Assembly: GCA_002696315.1 (NCBI GenBank)
Contig: NZRR01000029.1
Location: 35,369 to 70,215 of the forward strand
DNA length: 34,847 bases
Origin: Methanobacteriota archaeon
GTDB taxonomy: Archaea; Thermoplasmatota; Poseidoniia; Poseidoniales; Poseidoniaceae
Direction: 5' to 3'
The notes under the pieces are model-generated. The model ran no database searches. It worked only from the letters and a program-made list of their open reading frames with translations, and was not told where the DNA came from. Below, piece after piece: positions 23,690-32,957 of the stretch (its first letter is position 1; each line of letters opens with the position of its first letter). The position numbers were made by a program, and so were the translations under genes.

Positions 23690-25689
23690 TCTACAATCTT
23701 TAGGATTTTTCCACAACCTGTGCAGGATATTCTCAATGGCCTCTCATTAGATGTAATGTTGATTTTTGATGCACAATTTGGGCAATTAAATGATGTAAAT
23801 TTATCAGAACTAAGCCCTTCTGTATCTGTTAATAACTTATTGTCTGAGAGATAATCTGAATCACCTGAGCCTGCAAAGATTGCAGTTATTACCCATAATG
23901 TCGAACTCGAAGCAGCAGCTACTAAAACAACTATGAATTCAATTGATAAATAATAAAGAATGAAACCCAATGAAATTAATATAATTATTTCACTGATTAA
24001 CATGATTTTATTTTTCCCTCTTGATAAAAACCCAGAAATAATTAATCCTAAAAGCGCAATCACTGAACTAATCAAGAAAATTGCTAATGGAGACTCTAAA
24101 GGACTTCCGCCTTGTTGAACCCACAATAATGGGGAATCAGATTGTGTAAATGTAATGCTTGCTGTAATTTTTTCAGTAAAAATAAGCCTAGTTTGTGTAA
24201 ATTCAATTTCAGCAGAATCTCTTAGAAAAACACCGTTAATTGAATCTGTAGTTAACGTTAATTCGAATGTTACCGAAGACCAAATACGATCCCCTTCATC
24301 AAAATATGGTTTGATGAAATTATCTAACATTAGATGTTCTTGACCTGCCGTATTTGTTTGTCTTGTTTTAAAAATCAGTGTTACTGGGTTATTACTTACT
24401 GAATCATCTCCATTTAGTAAAATTTCTACACCTACGTAGTCAAATTCTGCTCTGTCCAATCCAAGTAATCTTTTTGCATCAATTCCAAGGCCTTGACCTA
24501 AAAAGTTATTTAATTCTGTTTGGCGAATTTGTTGCTCAAAACTACTAACTTCTGCATTATCAATGACTCTGTTTTGATAATAATCTGAATTCGTTGGAGC
24601 TAAATTTCTAAGCCATGATGTTGTATTTAAGTTTGGATTACCCATGTTGTCTAGGCCCCATCTGATCCAGAATGCAATATTCTCTTCTAGGTTAAGTTTG
24701 ATAGTTTTTTCAATGTCGGAGGACATATCAACATCAATTTCAACATCTAAATCAGTACCTCCAGTTCTAATAGGTTCTGTTAATGGATAGAAGTAATTGT
24801 TACCCTCACTATCCCCAAATAATATTTCGTATTCAGTGCCTGCATTTACCGTAGTCCCATTTTGAAAACTAACTCTTATTTCAAAGGGGAATGTTCCATC
24901 ATTAATACTGTTGTCTGCTGCCCAAGTCCAAGTCAGTAGATTACCTTGAGTGGATACGGGGAGTTGTTCAATTAAATTTCCATTTGCATAAAATTCAAAT
25001 GATGATTCAGAAATTAATTGTGCACCATAACCAGAACTAAATTTCACAGGAATATGTGCTGATCTCCCTTCTATTATTGGTTCATTAATTTCTATATCAA
25101 AGAGTGGAGCTTCTAAATTAATCGTTCCAAGATATTCTGTAGTTCCCCATAGAAATTCAATAGAGGGATTTGCTCCAGTTGGAAGTAATAGTTCCTGCAC
25201 AGAAAAAATTACGATAATTGAATCCTCAGCTAATAATGTTCCACTAGAAACATCAATTTCCAATTCCAATACACCATTTTCTCCTGGCAAGAATGTTTGA
25301 GGTAAAGGTGTTGAACCTGTATTTACTTCACTTCCTAATCTTAATTCGACAGAAGCATTTATTGTTACACCAGCCCCATCATTTATTCTATATGGTAAAA
25401 CAAATGTTGCAGTATGGCTAGGATATTCACCACCAAAATTAGTTTGACCAGTCCATCTTCCAACTTCGGTTGATTGAGTAATAGCTGAACCGACCTCCGA
25501 TTTTTGTTCACTTCCCAAACTTGATTCAAATGGAGATAACTGACCATTAGATGAGCTTCCAGTTAACATCAAATTATATTGTATTGAATCACAACATACT
25601 ACTTCACTTGATACTACTCCTAAATTAGATGTAGGTAGTCCGATTGATGAAATCATTAAAATCAATAGTATGATTGATGCACGTTTCAT
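23686..25689 (-). CDS. Exported beta-rich protein with membrane helices and C-terminal zinc ribbon
   Basis: A 667-residue envelope protein. The signal peptide is MKRASIILLILMISSIGLPT, and a Cys pair near the mature N-terminus (EVVCCDS) follows. The ectodomain, to about residue 540, is built of beta-rich, probably Ig-like, modules. Three hydrophobic segments follow (FLISSVIALLGLIISGFL, ISEIIILISLGFILYYL, FIVVLVAAASSSTLWVITAI). The protein ends with a cytosolic zinc ribbon, CPNCASK and CTGCGKILK. The layout would place a large domain outside and a small metal-binding domain inside. Function unknown; transmembrane signalling or a scaffold are possibilities. GAGGTGA lies 4 bases before the ATG. 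Confidence 0.8.
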   Translation of the reverse strand: MKRASIILLILMISSIGLPTSNLGVVSSEVVCCDSIQYNLMLTGSSSNGQLSPFESSLGSEQKSEVGSAITQSTEVGRWTGQTNFGGEYPSHTATFVLPYRINDGAGVTINASVELRLGSEVNTGSTPLPQTFLPGENGVLELEIDVSSGTLLAEDSIIVIFSVQELLLPTGANPSIEFLWGTTEYLGTINLEAPLFDIEINEPIIEGRSAHIPVKFSSGYGAQLISESSFEFYANGNLIEQLPVSTQGNLLTWTWAADNSINDGTFPFEIRVSFQNGTTVNAGTEYEILFGDSEGNNYFYPLTEPIRTGGTDLDVEIDVDMSSDIEKTIKLNLEENIAFWIRWGLDNMGNPNLNTTSWLRNLAPTNSDYYQNRVIDNAEVSSFEQQIRQTELNNFLGQGLGIDAKRLLGLDRAEFDYVGVEILLNGDDSVSNNPVTLIFKTRQTNTAGQEHLMLDNFIKPYFDEGDRIWSSVTFELTLTTDSINGVFLRDSAEIEFTQTRLIFTEKITASITFTQSDSPLLWVQQGGSPLESPLAIFLISSVIALLGLIISGFLSRGKNKIMLISEIIILISLGFILYYLSIEFIVVLVAAASSSTLWVITAIFAGSGDSDYLSDNKLLTDTEGLSSDKFTSFNCPNCASKINITSNERPLRISCTGCGKILKIVD

Positions 25690-25693
25690 AAGT

Positions 25694-25700
25694 TCACCTC
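25694..25700 (-). promoter_or_regulatory. Strong Shine-Dalgarno site of the zinc-ribbon surface protein
   Basis: Minus strand GAGGTGA, four bases before ATG 25689. It is identical in sequence to the site before the lipoprotein gene. Confidence 0.55.
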
Positions 25701-25773
25701 AATAAAGAGTGGGCATTGATAACAGGATATGAAACAATCCCTTTTTATTCTGACAAAATACATTAAAATCGAT

Positions 25774-26124
25774 TTAGAGTGCTCTTTCGAGTAATTCACC
25801 TAATTCTTTTTCAAACATATTCATTACTAGTTCTGCAAATTCATGTTGCATTTCTTCTGGAAGAAGATTCATACCTAACTTTAATGCTGATCGACTGGCT
25901 TTTACTTCCGCAAAAGCAGATCTTGCTTTTGCTTCAAAATAATTTTCAATAGTTTCTTTTATCTCAGATTTTAATTCTGGATTTTCATCTATTTTTTGAC
26001 GTATGTAGCCTTTGATTTCATCTTTTACTAAATCTCTTGCTGCTTCCATGATCAAATCTTCTGGGCGCAGTAATTCTTCAATTCTTTCTTGAATAGACCC
26101 GCTTAATAGTCGCTCTATTGCCAT
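25774..26124 (-). CDS. Small all-helical protein of unknown function
   Basis: A 116-residue acidic, highly helical, soluble protein (MAIERLLSGSIQERIEELL, then DLVKDEIKGYIRQKIDENPE and a C-terminal EFAELVMNMFEKELGELLER). The heptad-like spacing of Leu, Ile and Met suggests a helical bundle or coiled coil, perhaps oligomeric. There is no signal peptide and no recognisable active site. ATG 26124 is the first ATG; a TTG at 26184 would add 20 residues and is less likely. It is divergent from the CBS protein at 26229. Confidence 0.65.
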   Translation of the reverse strand: MAIERLLSGSIQERIEELLRPEDLIMEAARDLVKDEIKGYIRQKIDENPELKSEIKETIENYFEAKARSAFAEVKASRSALKLGMNLLPEEMQHEFAELVMNMFEKELGELLERAL

Positions 26125-26228
26125 AAGTAGACCCAAGATGTTGTTCCGTTTCAACCTTACTAATGAAATTTGAGTCTTTGACAAGGTTCATAATACCATT
26201 CTTGTTGTGGGTGTCATAGGCGATTTAA

Positions 26229-26606
26229 ATGAAGGTTTCAGAACTTGTCCTTACAGATGAACACGATACAATCTCACCAGACACATCTTTGGTTGAGGCG
26301 ACTAAGAAATTATTATCACTTCCACGTGGTGTTTTAATCATTTTAGATGGTGACAAAGTACCAAAGGGAGTATTAGCAGACGCACAAATTTTACGTGCTG
26401 TTTCAGAAGGTCTTGATTGTCATCAAGAAACCTGTGCAAGTCACATGAATACAGACATAATGGCAGTAGGCCTAGATACAGATGTTTCCGATATAGTTTC
26501 TGAAATGAATGCAAGAAAACCCCATGCAGTTGTTGCAGTAGATGGCAATGGAGGATTTGCAGGATATTTCAGTCCTAATGATTACAGAGAAGCACTTTCT
26601 AATTAG
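26229..26606 (+). CDS. CBS-domain pair protein
   Basis: A 125-residue protein made of two CBS repeats and little else. Such pairs (Bateman modules) bind adenosyl nucleotides, S-adenosylmethionine or metals and act as regulators. The first repeat runs from MKVSELVLTDEHDTISPDTS to VLADAQILRAVSEG, and the second from CASHMNTDIMAVGLDTDVSD to AGYFSPNDYREALSN. The segment between holds a Cys-x4-Cys (DCHQETCASH), which could bind metal or respond to redox state. No catalytic domain is attached, so it probably acts on a partner in trans. Its 3' end overlaps the convergent GluRS gene by 4 bases. Confidence 0.85.
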   Translation: MKVSELVLTDEHDTISPDTSLVEATKKLLSLPRGVLIILDGDKVPKGVLADAQILRAVSEGLDCHQETCASHMNTDIMAVGLDTDVSDIVSEMNARKPHAVVAVDGNGGFAGYFSPNDYREALSN

Positions 26607-28345
26607 TTGTGGATAAAAATAAGTTTATTTTTGTTTTCAATTTTAGCGTAGCCAATCCTTTCTAATTGGGTTATTTCATTCAATTTGAGTTTTGGAAAAT
26701 TTTCTAATTTGCCCTCGATTAATTGAATTTCATTTTCTCTAGTAATTTCTAATACTGCATCATATGAATTTTTAGAATCAAGCCAATGAATTATTGGTAA
26801 TTTTTCAGAGGGTTCTAAACTTATTATAGAAGCAATATTATCTTTAATTTGAATGTCTGCAAAATCTTTTAATCTAATTTTATTATTATTTTCTTTCGCA
26901 AGTTGTAAATCCTCCTTTTCAAGATAAATTAAATTATTTTCCTTTTGCAATTCCCAGATTCTATATCCTAAATTTTCATCTTCAGGATGAATTTGTGTTT
27001 TGAAATTGGAGGGAATCTGTTCATTTCCGTCAATTAACTCTAGTGGGAATGGATTCTTAACAAAAAATAGCCTAGGAGCTGTTTCATCGATAATTTTTAT
27101 ATTGTGTGAATATATTGTTGCCATAGAAGCAGAAATATCTTTTTGTGTTAATGCTAATTCAATCCAAAAATTACGTAATGCCTCTGGTGAAAAACCTCTT
27201 CTTTGCATACTAGCAAGAGTTGGTAGTCTTGGATCATCCCAGTCAGAATATTTGCCATTTTCAATATCATTTCTCATCCCTGATGTTGAAAAACCACCTA
27301 ACTCATGAATTTTTACCCTCCCCCAGTAAACTGTTTCAGGGTATTCCCATCCGAAATGTTCGTAGAGTAGTGTTTGCTTTCTAGTTGAGTCCATTAAATC
27401 TTTACCCCTAATAATGTGTGTGACGCCTTGCAAATAATCTTCAATTCCACTTTGAAAATCAAGTAAAGGCCAAACTTTGTATTTTGAATTAATATTTTCT
27501 CTGGGGTGTGGATTATTTTCAGTATCTTGAATTCTTAGTGCGGGCCAGTCCCTTAATGCTGGATTGGGTAATGTCATATCTGTTTTAATTCTAACAACTG
27601 CTTCACCAGGTTGAAAATCACCATTTAACATTCTTTCCCATAATTTTAGATTTTCTTCAGGAGAACGGTCTCTATCAGGAGAATTAGATTTTGTCTGCCT
27701 AAATTCCCTAAATTCTTCCGCGCTAAGTGTGCAAATGTAGGCACCACCTTTACTGATTAATTCCGAAGCATATTTGTAATAAGTTTCAATTCTATCAGAG
27801 GCGATTACGATTTTATCTGCGGGTTTTCCAGTAAGCCATTCTACTTCCTCTTGAATTGATTTGTAAGCACTAGGTAATGGTGGTTTTCTTACTGTGTCAG
27901 TATCATCAAATCTTAATATCCATTTTCCCTCATATCTTTTTGCATATTCACTATTAATTACTATTCCTCGAGAATGCCCGAATGATAAAGGTCCATTTGG
28001 ATTCGGTGCGAAACGTAACACAACCTGGCCATTAATTGCATTTTTTAAATCAGGTAAACCAACTCTTTTCTCTTTAATCTTCCTTTCAAGTAGTTGAGGA
28101 GCATTTTGTTCAAGGACTTTTCTTAATTCATTAAGGCCTTTCTTTTTTGCCAGTTCATTAGCTTCTTCGACAAATTTTTTAATTATTACGGTCAGATCTT
28201 TTGCATGTGGCCTTGCTTTTGGATATGTTCCCATTACTTTACCCATAACTGAAGATAATTGTCCTTGGCCATCATAAAGGAGTGAATTTTGAATTGCTAA
28301 ATGATAAATATTTTTTTCTAATTCTGAGTCAGGTACCCAAGACAT
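26603..28345 (-). CDS. gltX: Glutamyl-tRNA synthetase, archaeal type
   Basis: A 580-residue class I synthetase. It has the archaeal and eukaryotic N-terminal domain (MSWVPDSELEKNIYHLAI, SVMGKVMGTYPKARPHAK), the HIGH-type sequence in RFAPNPNGPLSFGHSRG, FDDTDT, and the archaeal WDDPRLPTLASMQRRG. A beta-barrel anticodon domain follows. At the KMSKS position the sequence is GFSTSGMR, so the usual second lysine is a glycine. The start was placed at ATG 28345, where the family's homology begins; the frame can be extended to TTG 28396, which overlaps the RNase HII stop. Archaeal GluRS may charge both tRNA-Glu and tRNA-Gln, with later amidation. It is last in a run of three minus-strand genes. Confidence 0.95.
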   Translation of the reverse strand: MSWVPDSELEKNIYHLAIQNSLLYDGQGQLSSVMGKVMGTYPKARPHAKDLTVIIKKFVEEANELAKKKGLNELRKVLEQNAPQLLERKIKEKRVGLPDLKNAINGQVVLRFAPNPNGPLSFGHSRGIVINSEYAKRYEGKWILRFDDTDTVRKPPLPSAYKSIQEEVEWLTGKPADKIVIASDRIETYYKYASELISKGGAYICTLSAEEFREFRQTKSNSPDRDRSPEENLKLWERMLNGDFQPGEAVVRIKTDMTLPNPALRDWPALRIQDTENNPHPRENINSKYKVWPLLDFQSGIEDYLQGVTHIIRGKDLMDSTRKQTLLYEHFGWEYPETVYWGRVKIHELGGFSTSGMRNDIENGKYSDWDDPRLPTLASMQRRGFSPEALRNFWIELALTQKDISASMATIYSHNIKIIDETAPRLFFVKNPFPLELIDGNEQIPSNFKTQIHPEDENLGYRIWELQKENNLIYLEKEDLQLAKENNNKIRLKDFADIQIKDNIASIISLEPSEKLPIIHWLDSKNSYDAVLEITRENEIQLIEGKLENFPKLKLNEITQLERIGYAKIENKNKLIFIHN

Positions 28346-28392
28346 TGTGGGTTCCACTAAGAACTTATTATTCAAATGGGCGCTTAATAAAT

Positions 28393-29136
28393 TCAAAATT
28401 CACTTAATCGATGTTGATTTACATTTTTCCAATTAGCATCGCTGTAATGCCTTTTTGGAATTTTGATTTTTTTATTCTGAATCCAGTATTTACGGATACT
28501 TGACCAATTCCATCTTAAACAGTTATGTGGTGTATCACCATTACATAATTCGATTAGTGCTGATTTACTTTTTGGATCAGAAGGATAACCAGAACCAATA
28601 TCCAACCCTATTTCTTTTCCTATCTCTTTGATTATTTTATCTCTAGTTACTTTAGCCACAATACTTGCAGCACCAACAATTCTGTGGGTTGAATCAGCTT
28701 TATGTTTGCTAATTAATTTCCAAGAGTTCCATGGCCATTTATGGATTTTTTTTGAAACTCTATCCCCAAATCTTTTTTCATCAATATCACACGCATCTAA
28801 AATAATTTCTCCTTTTCCTTCTGAATTTAAATTTAAGAGATTTATTGATTTAGCAAACAGCTCAGTTTCAAGTATATTCAAATTACTGGTTTCCATTGCC
28901 AAATCAATTTCAATTGCATCACATATTGTAGTATGTATCTTCCAATTTCTTTCTTTAGAATATTTTTCAATTAATTCGAATGACATTTCTCTATTTTTTT
29001 TAGTAACTTTTTTTGAATCTGTAATCTTGTGTTCTTCAAGTAATTGGATATCATCTTCTGGAATAGCAATTGCGGTAACAACTAATGGACCTATCATGGG
29101 CCCTCTTCCTGCTTCATCAACACCAACGTAATACAT
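28393..29136 (-). CDS. rnhB: Ribonuclease HII
   Basis: A 247-residue nuclease that cuts RNA in RNA-DNA hybrids, including single ribonucleotides in DNA. The catalytic Asp-Glu pair is in GVDEAGRGPMIGPLVV at residues 7-8. Further acidic residues lie in ILDACDIDEK and in HKADSTHRIVGAASIVAKVTRD. The C-terminal PHNCLRWNWSSIRKYW is typical of archaeal members. AGGTG is found 5 bases before the start, and the gene follows the surface protein after only 8 bases, so they are co-transcribed. It overlaps or abuts the GluRS frame. Confidence 0.96.
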   Translation of the reverse strand: MYYVGVDEAGRGPMIGPLVVTAIAIPEDDIQLLEEHKITDSKKVTKKNREMSFELIEKYSKERNWKIHTTICDAIEIDLAMETSNLNILETELFAKSINLLNLNSEGKGEIILDACDIDEKRFGDRVSKKIHKWPWNSWKLISKHKADSTHRIVGAASIVAKVTRDKIIKEIGKEIGLDIGSGYPSDPKSKSALIELCNGDTPHNCLRWNWSSIRKYWIQNKKIKIPKRHYSDANWKNVNQHRLSEF

Positions 29137-29144
29137 TTTTACAC

Positions 29145-31142
29145 CTAAAAGTCATATTCCGAATCTTCAGAGTAATTCTCATATGATATACTATTACTAT
29201 TTTTTTCGTTCAAAGTAATTTTATTATTTGCTTTATTCAAAATATCTTTATTTGGTATTTCTATTTCATTAAAAACTTTATTTCCACCTCTATCAGAAAA
29301 CATTTGTTTAAACTCGTTTCTAGTGGTTTTGGGCGAGCTGGTATCAATCGTATTACTCTTTTTTTGGTGAAATGTTGACATCCAATCTTGATTTTGATTA
29401 TTATCAATTTTTTCATCATTAGTTTCTTTTTTAGATCTAATTTTTAGTGCTTGATAAATCATTATACTTGCGATAAATATGGATAATATTGAAAACCCAT
29501 ATTCATTAAATGCGTTTAATGAAGAAATAAAATTTAAATTTTCATTATTTTTGTCGTTTGAAATTATTTCTGATCCTATACCCTCAATCACCCAATTTTC
29601 TTGCCAATTATTTTCAAATGAATCTGAATATGTTGTAACTTCTATTGAAATCCAAAACGGCTCATTTTCAATATTTGATTCTGGGAAGTTCATCCAACCA
29701 GTGATGTTTATATTTTCCTCAGGTAGAATTTCGGATAAATCAAATCCTCTAATTCTTGAGGTATTTTCATCATAAATTGAATCTTCAAGTGGAATTAATC
29801 CATGTGGTACTTCATGACTTACACTTACACCTATGCTAAAACTTTCAGGTAAATTTCCTGAATTCTCAAGAATTATTGAAAGATACAGACTCTCATCTTC
29901 AATCCAAGATGTTACATTGATTATCTGTATTTCTAAATAAGTCTTTATAATCAAGTTTAAATTTTCTGAATCTATAATTTCTAGTTCATTATTGTAATAA
30001 TTACAATTAATTGAAATTATTGTTCCAGAATTAATCATCTTAATTTCAGAATTTAATGAAATTTCAAATTCTATTAATTTGAATTCAAGTGGTTCTAATA
30101 ACTCTGTATTGTATGTTACATCAGAAAGGGTAATTTGATTTAATTCATCTTCTTGAGAATTATTAAAAATTATATAATCTGAGTTTGTAGTACAGTTTGT
30201 ATTTTGAATATATTCTCTATAATTACCCGTATTAGTGATTTTTAATCTTAATTTACACTTATTTTTAAAAATTAATTCATCGCAATTTTCATCCTCTATT
30301 TCTATTTTTGATGTTTTAATGATTGAAATTGAGGTATTTAGGATAATATTTTCTTTAATGCCGCCTTGAGTAGAGTTAATCTGTAATGAGATTGATAAAT
30401 TGCCAGTTGATGAATAAGGAGAATTAACTGTAATTTTTAGAGTTACACTTTCATTAGGTTCTAAAGAGCTTGCCTCAACCCATCCTGAGAGTGTTGCGTC
30501 CCATCCTGCTTCTTCAAATCTATTACTTTCATTTTTAAAAATGAGATCTCCATCTTCTTCAATAGGTGAAATTTCAGTAAGGAATGCCGTTTGAATATTT
30601 CCTGTATTTCTGATTTTAACCTCATGAATTATATTTCCTAACGGTTCGATAATCTCTTTTTCATTAATTTCATCTATCGTAAGTGAATATTTTGGTAAAA
30701 TTGAAATAGCATAATTCCATGTTTCATAAGATTCGGTAGAATTAGATATTTTTAGTTGAAATGGGTATTCAATGTTAGCTAATGGAAAACCATTTTCGAT
30801 TGGTGGAATATAAATTTTTACTGTGATGTTTGTAGATTCACTAGAATCTAATTCAAAAGAATCTTGATTTGAAATTTCAGTATTTTTGATAATAAATTTA
30901 CTCTGATTAATTCCCCAGTTTGTTTCTCCAATGATTTCTATTGCGATTAATTGCGAATTTGATGAAGTACTATTAATTCCGATACTAAATTGAAACCATT
31001 GTTCACTAGGTACAAGAAATGTTATTTCTCCTGAATTTTCCCATTCGATTTCTAAATTTTTTGAGGACTCTTCGGCATAAGATAACGCAGGCAATAATAT
31101 TATGCTCGCCACAAAAATGACCTTGATAGAAAACCGGCTCAC
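29145..31142 (-). CDS. Surface protein with Ig-like modules and C-terminal membrane anchor
   Basis: A 665-residue exported protein starting with GTG. The signal peptide is MSRFSIKVIFVASIILLPAL, with cleavage likely after SYA. The ectodomain (~25-535) is a series of beta-rich modules with phrases like VKIRNTGNIQTAF, LEPNESVTLKITV, LEPLEFKLIEFEI and LENSGNLPESFSI, the pattern of CARDB/NEW3-type Ig-like domains. A membrane helix follows (YGFSILSIFIASIMIYQAL, about 537-555), then about 105 polar cytosolic residues rich in Asn, Ser and Lys that look disordered. The Shine-Dalgarno GGGAG precedes the GTG by 5 bases. It is the first gene of a run with RNase HII and GluRS. Confidence 0.82.
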   Translation of the reverse strand: MSRFSIKVIFVASIILLPALSYAEESSKNLEIEWENSGEITFLVPSEQWFQFSIGINSTSSNSQLIAIEIIGETNWGINQSKFIIKNTEISNQDSFELDSSESTNITVKIYIPPIENGFPLANIEYPFQLKISNSTESYETWNYAISILPKYSLTIDEINEKEIIEPLGNIIHEVKIRNTGNIQTAFLTEISPIEEDGDLIFKNESNRFEEAGWDATLSGWVEASSLEPNESVTLKITVNSPYSSTGNLSISLQINSTQGGIKENIILNTSISIIKTSKIEIEDENCDELIFKNKCKLRLKITNTGNYREYIQNTNCTTNSDYIIFNNSQEDELNQITLSDVTYNTELLEPLEFKLIEFEISLNSEIKMINSGTIISINCNYYNNELEIIDSENLNLIIKTYLEIQIINVTSWIEDESLYLSIILENSGNLPESFSIGVSVSHEVPHGLIPLEDSIYDENTSRIRGFDLSEILPEENINITGWMNFPESNIENEPFWISIEVTTYSDSFENNWQENWVIEGIGSEIISNDKNNENLNFISSLNAFNEYGFSILSIFIASIMIYQALKIRSKKETNDEKIDNNQNQDWMSTFHQKKSNTIDTSSPKTTRNEFKQMFSDRGGNKVFNEIEIPNKDILNKANNKITLNEKNSNSISYENYSEDSEYDF

Positions 31143-31187
31143 ATACTCCCTAGGCCTATTTACCCTAAACTATTTTTCACTCAAAGT

Positions 31188-32948
31188 TTAATGAACTGGG
31201 TCTTGTACTAATTCTCTAAGTTTATCAAGAAATAACTCTGCACCATGAATTGGAACAGTTAATTCAAAGTTTTTGGAAATATGAGGGTCAATTTCTCCAA
31301 TTTCTCCAATTTTAGTGCCCGAAACAATTATTTCTGCACCTCTTCCTTTCAACCAAGGGCCATGATTTTCTTTTGTTTCGATTAATTCATAATTTACATT
31401 GAATTTATCCAGTGCCATGTCTCTCATTATTGCTTGGAGCATTCCCCTTCCTTCTGCAAATCCGCCTGAAGGTGATGCTACTAACCATGAAGCATGTGTT
31501 TTATTAGAGTGGTTTCTAACCACTTCGCCCAATTCATAAATTCTTTGAGGTAATTCATTATGTTTATTTGCATTTAATAATCTTAGTAATCCAGGTAACA
31601 AATTAGTTCTTAGTAAAGTGTGATCAACTGTAATTGGATTTGCAAGAATTGTTGCAATTCCCTTTTCATTCCATCTAACATAATTAAATTGGTCATTTTC
31701 ATTAGAAAGTGTTAGGCTTGTAATTTGTTGTAAACCTAATCCCTGAAGACAATTTGTAAGTCTCCTAGTAAAGTTTGAAGATTTTAATTGAGAACCAGAT
31801 AGGGGCGTTTTTGGAATATCACTACCTAAGTCTTCATAACCATGACCAATTGCAATTTCCTCGACTAAATCGATAGGGTGTAATATGTCAAATCGCCATC
31901 TTGGCATCTCGATCTGAATGATTTTATCACCTAATATTACGTCTCCCATTTTATTTGATTTTTCTAAAGAGTTAGAAGGAGCATCAATTTTACCAAGATA
32001 TGTTCCTCCCATTCTGTTAATTGCCTTTGACAATTCAATTTCATTGAAATCTTTACCCAACATAGATTTCAACAATCTTTCAGTTAATTCATGTTTAATT
32101 GGTTGTCCATTAGGAGTGATTATATTTTGATTATCACAATCATTAATTTCAACACTCTCAATAATTCCTCCTCTAGCAGCCAATTCTAAACAAACGAGTA
32201 AAAGACAACATTCACAAGCTCGAGGATCCCATCCAGTAACATCAATAAAGAAATCTTTTGTTGAATTTTTCACGGTCGTATGATTTCCGTTAATTATGGG
32301 GGGGAATGATAATACGGCATTATTCTCATCAATAATCACAGGATATTTGTCCATTGCTTCTAGTAAATGTGCATAATCTTTACCTTTTGGATGTTCTAAA
32401 AGAATATTTTTTATTTTTATATTTTCATTCATTGCCAGAGGAACAAATTCAAAATCATCCTTAACAGTGACAACCTTGAAATTTGGTTTAATTTCAGAAA
32501 AATCATGTACTCCTATGGAGGCTTTTGATCTTCTTTTTCCCAAGGAGAAATGCAATTTTTCTTGATGGTCCATAATTGTCTGAATAAATTCATTTATCTC
32601 TTCAGAATTTTGACCTGTATCAACATTTCTTACAACTGCAGCATATATGACTGGTCTTATATTTTTCAATGATTCATCTACGTTTAATGAAATACCACTA
32701 GGTTTAATTTCAAGTTTTGGATTTGATTTTTGACCATGAAGAAAAGACCTAGAAGCATGCGCTAATGTGCCAGGAGATAGTAAATCAGCCCTGTCAGGAA
32801 AAATTTCAATTTCAATCATATTTTCATCATTATCTTCTACAGAACAACCAATATCACCAAATCCATCAAGAAGTTTTTTAGAATATTCTATTCCAAAACG
32901 TTCCTGGATTTTAGCAAGATCAGAATGATTAAATTTTACTGTTGGCAT
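31188..32948 (-). CDS. pheT: Phenylalanyl-tRNA synthetase beta subunit
   Basis: A 586-residue subunit of the tetrameric PheRS, which charges tRNA-Phe and edits mischarged tyrosine. It is the shorter archaeal and eukaryotic form: MPTVKFNHSDLAKI, the IEIFPDRADLLSPGTLAHAS motif, the B3/B4 editing region (SLGKRRSKASIGVHDFSEIK, FFIDVTGWDPRACECCLLL) and the B5 and catalytic-like modules (RWRFDILHPIDLVEEIAIGHGY, RIYELGEVV). No tRNA-binding OB domain is present, as expected for the archaeal type. The alpha subunit is not in the window. TGAGGAA overlaps the stop of the upstream GXGXG gene, so the two are probably translated from one message. Confidence 0.96.
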   Translation of the reverse strand: MPTVKFNHSDLAKIQERFGIEYSKKLLDGFGDIGCSVEDNDENMIEIEIFPDRADLLSPGTLAHASRSFLHGQKSNPKLEIKPSGISLNVDESLKNIRPVIYAAVVRNVDTGQNSEEINEFIQTIMDHQEKLHFSLGKRRSKASIGVHDFSEIKPNFKVVTVKDDFEFVPLAMNENIKIKNILLEHPKGKDYAHLLEAMDKYPVIIDENNAVLSFPPIINGNHTTVKNSTKDFFIDVTGWDPRACECCLLLVCLELAARGGIIESVEINDCDNQNIITPNGQPIKHELTERLLKSMLGKDFNEIELSKAINRMGGTYLGKIDAPSNSLEKSNKMGDVILGDKIIQIEMPRWRFDILHPIDLVEEIAIGHGYEDLGSDIPKTPLSGSQLKSSNFTRRLTNCLQGLGLQQITSLTLSNENDQFNYVRWNEKGIATILANPITVDHTLLRTNLLPGLLRLLNANKHNELPQRIYELGEVVRNHSNKTHASWLVASPSGGFAEGRGMLQAIMRDMALDKFNVNYELIETKENHGPWLKGRGAEIIVSGTKIGEIGEIDPHISKNFELTVPIHGAELFLDKLRELVQDPVH

Positions 32949-32957
32949 ATTTATTCC

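Noticed and set aside
28628-29131. A 167-codon open frame antisense to RNase HII
   Set aside because: RNase HII has all its catalytic motifs on the other strand; the antisense frame is hydrophobic because of the complement of Lys/Asn/Glu codons and shows no family signature.
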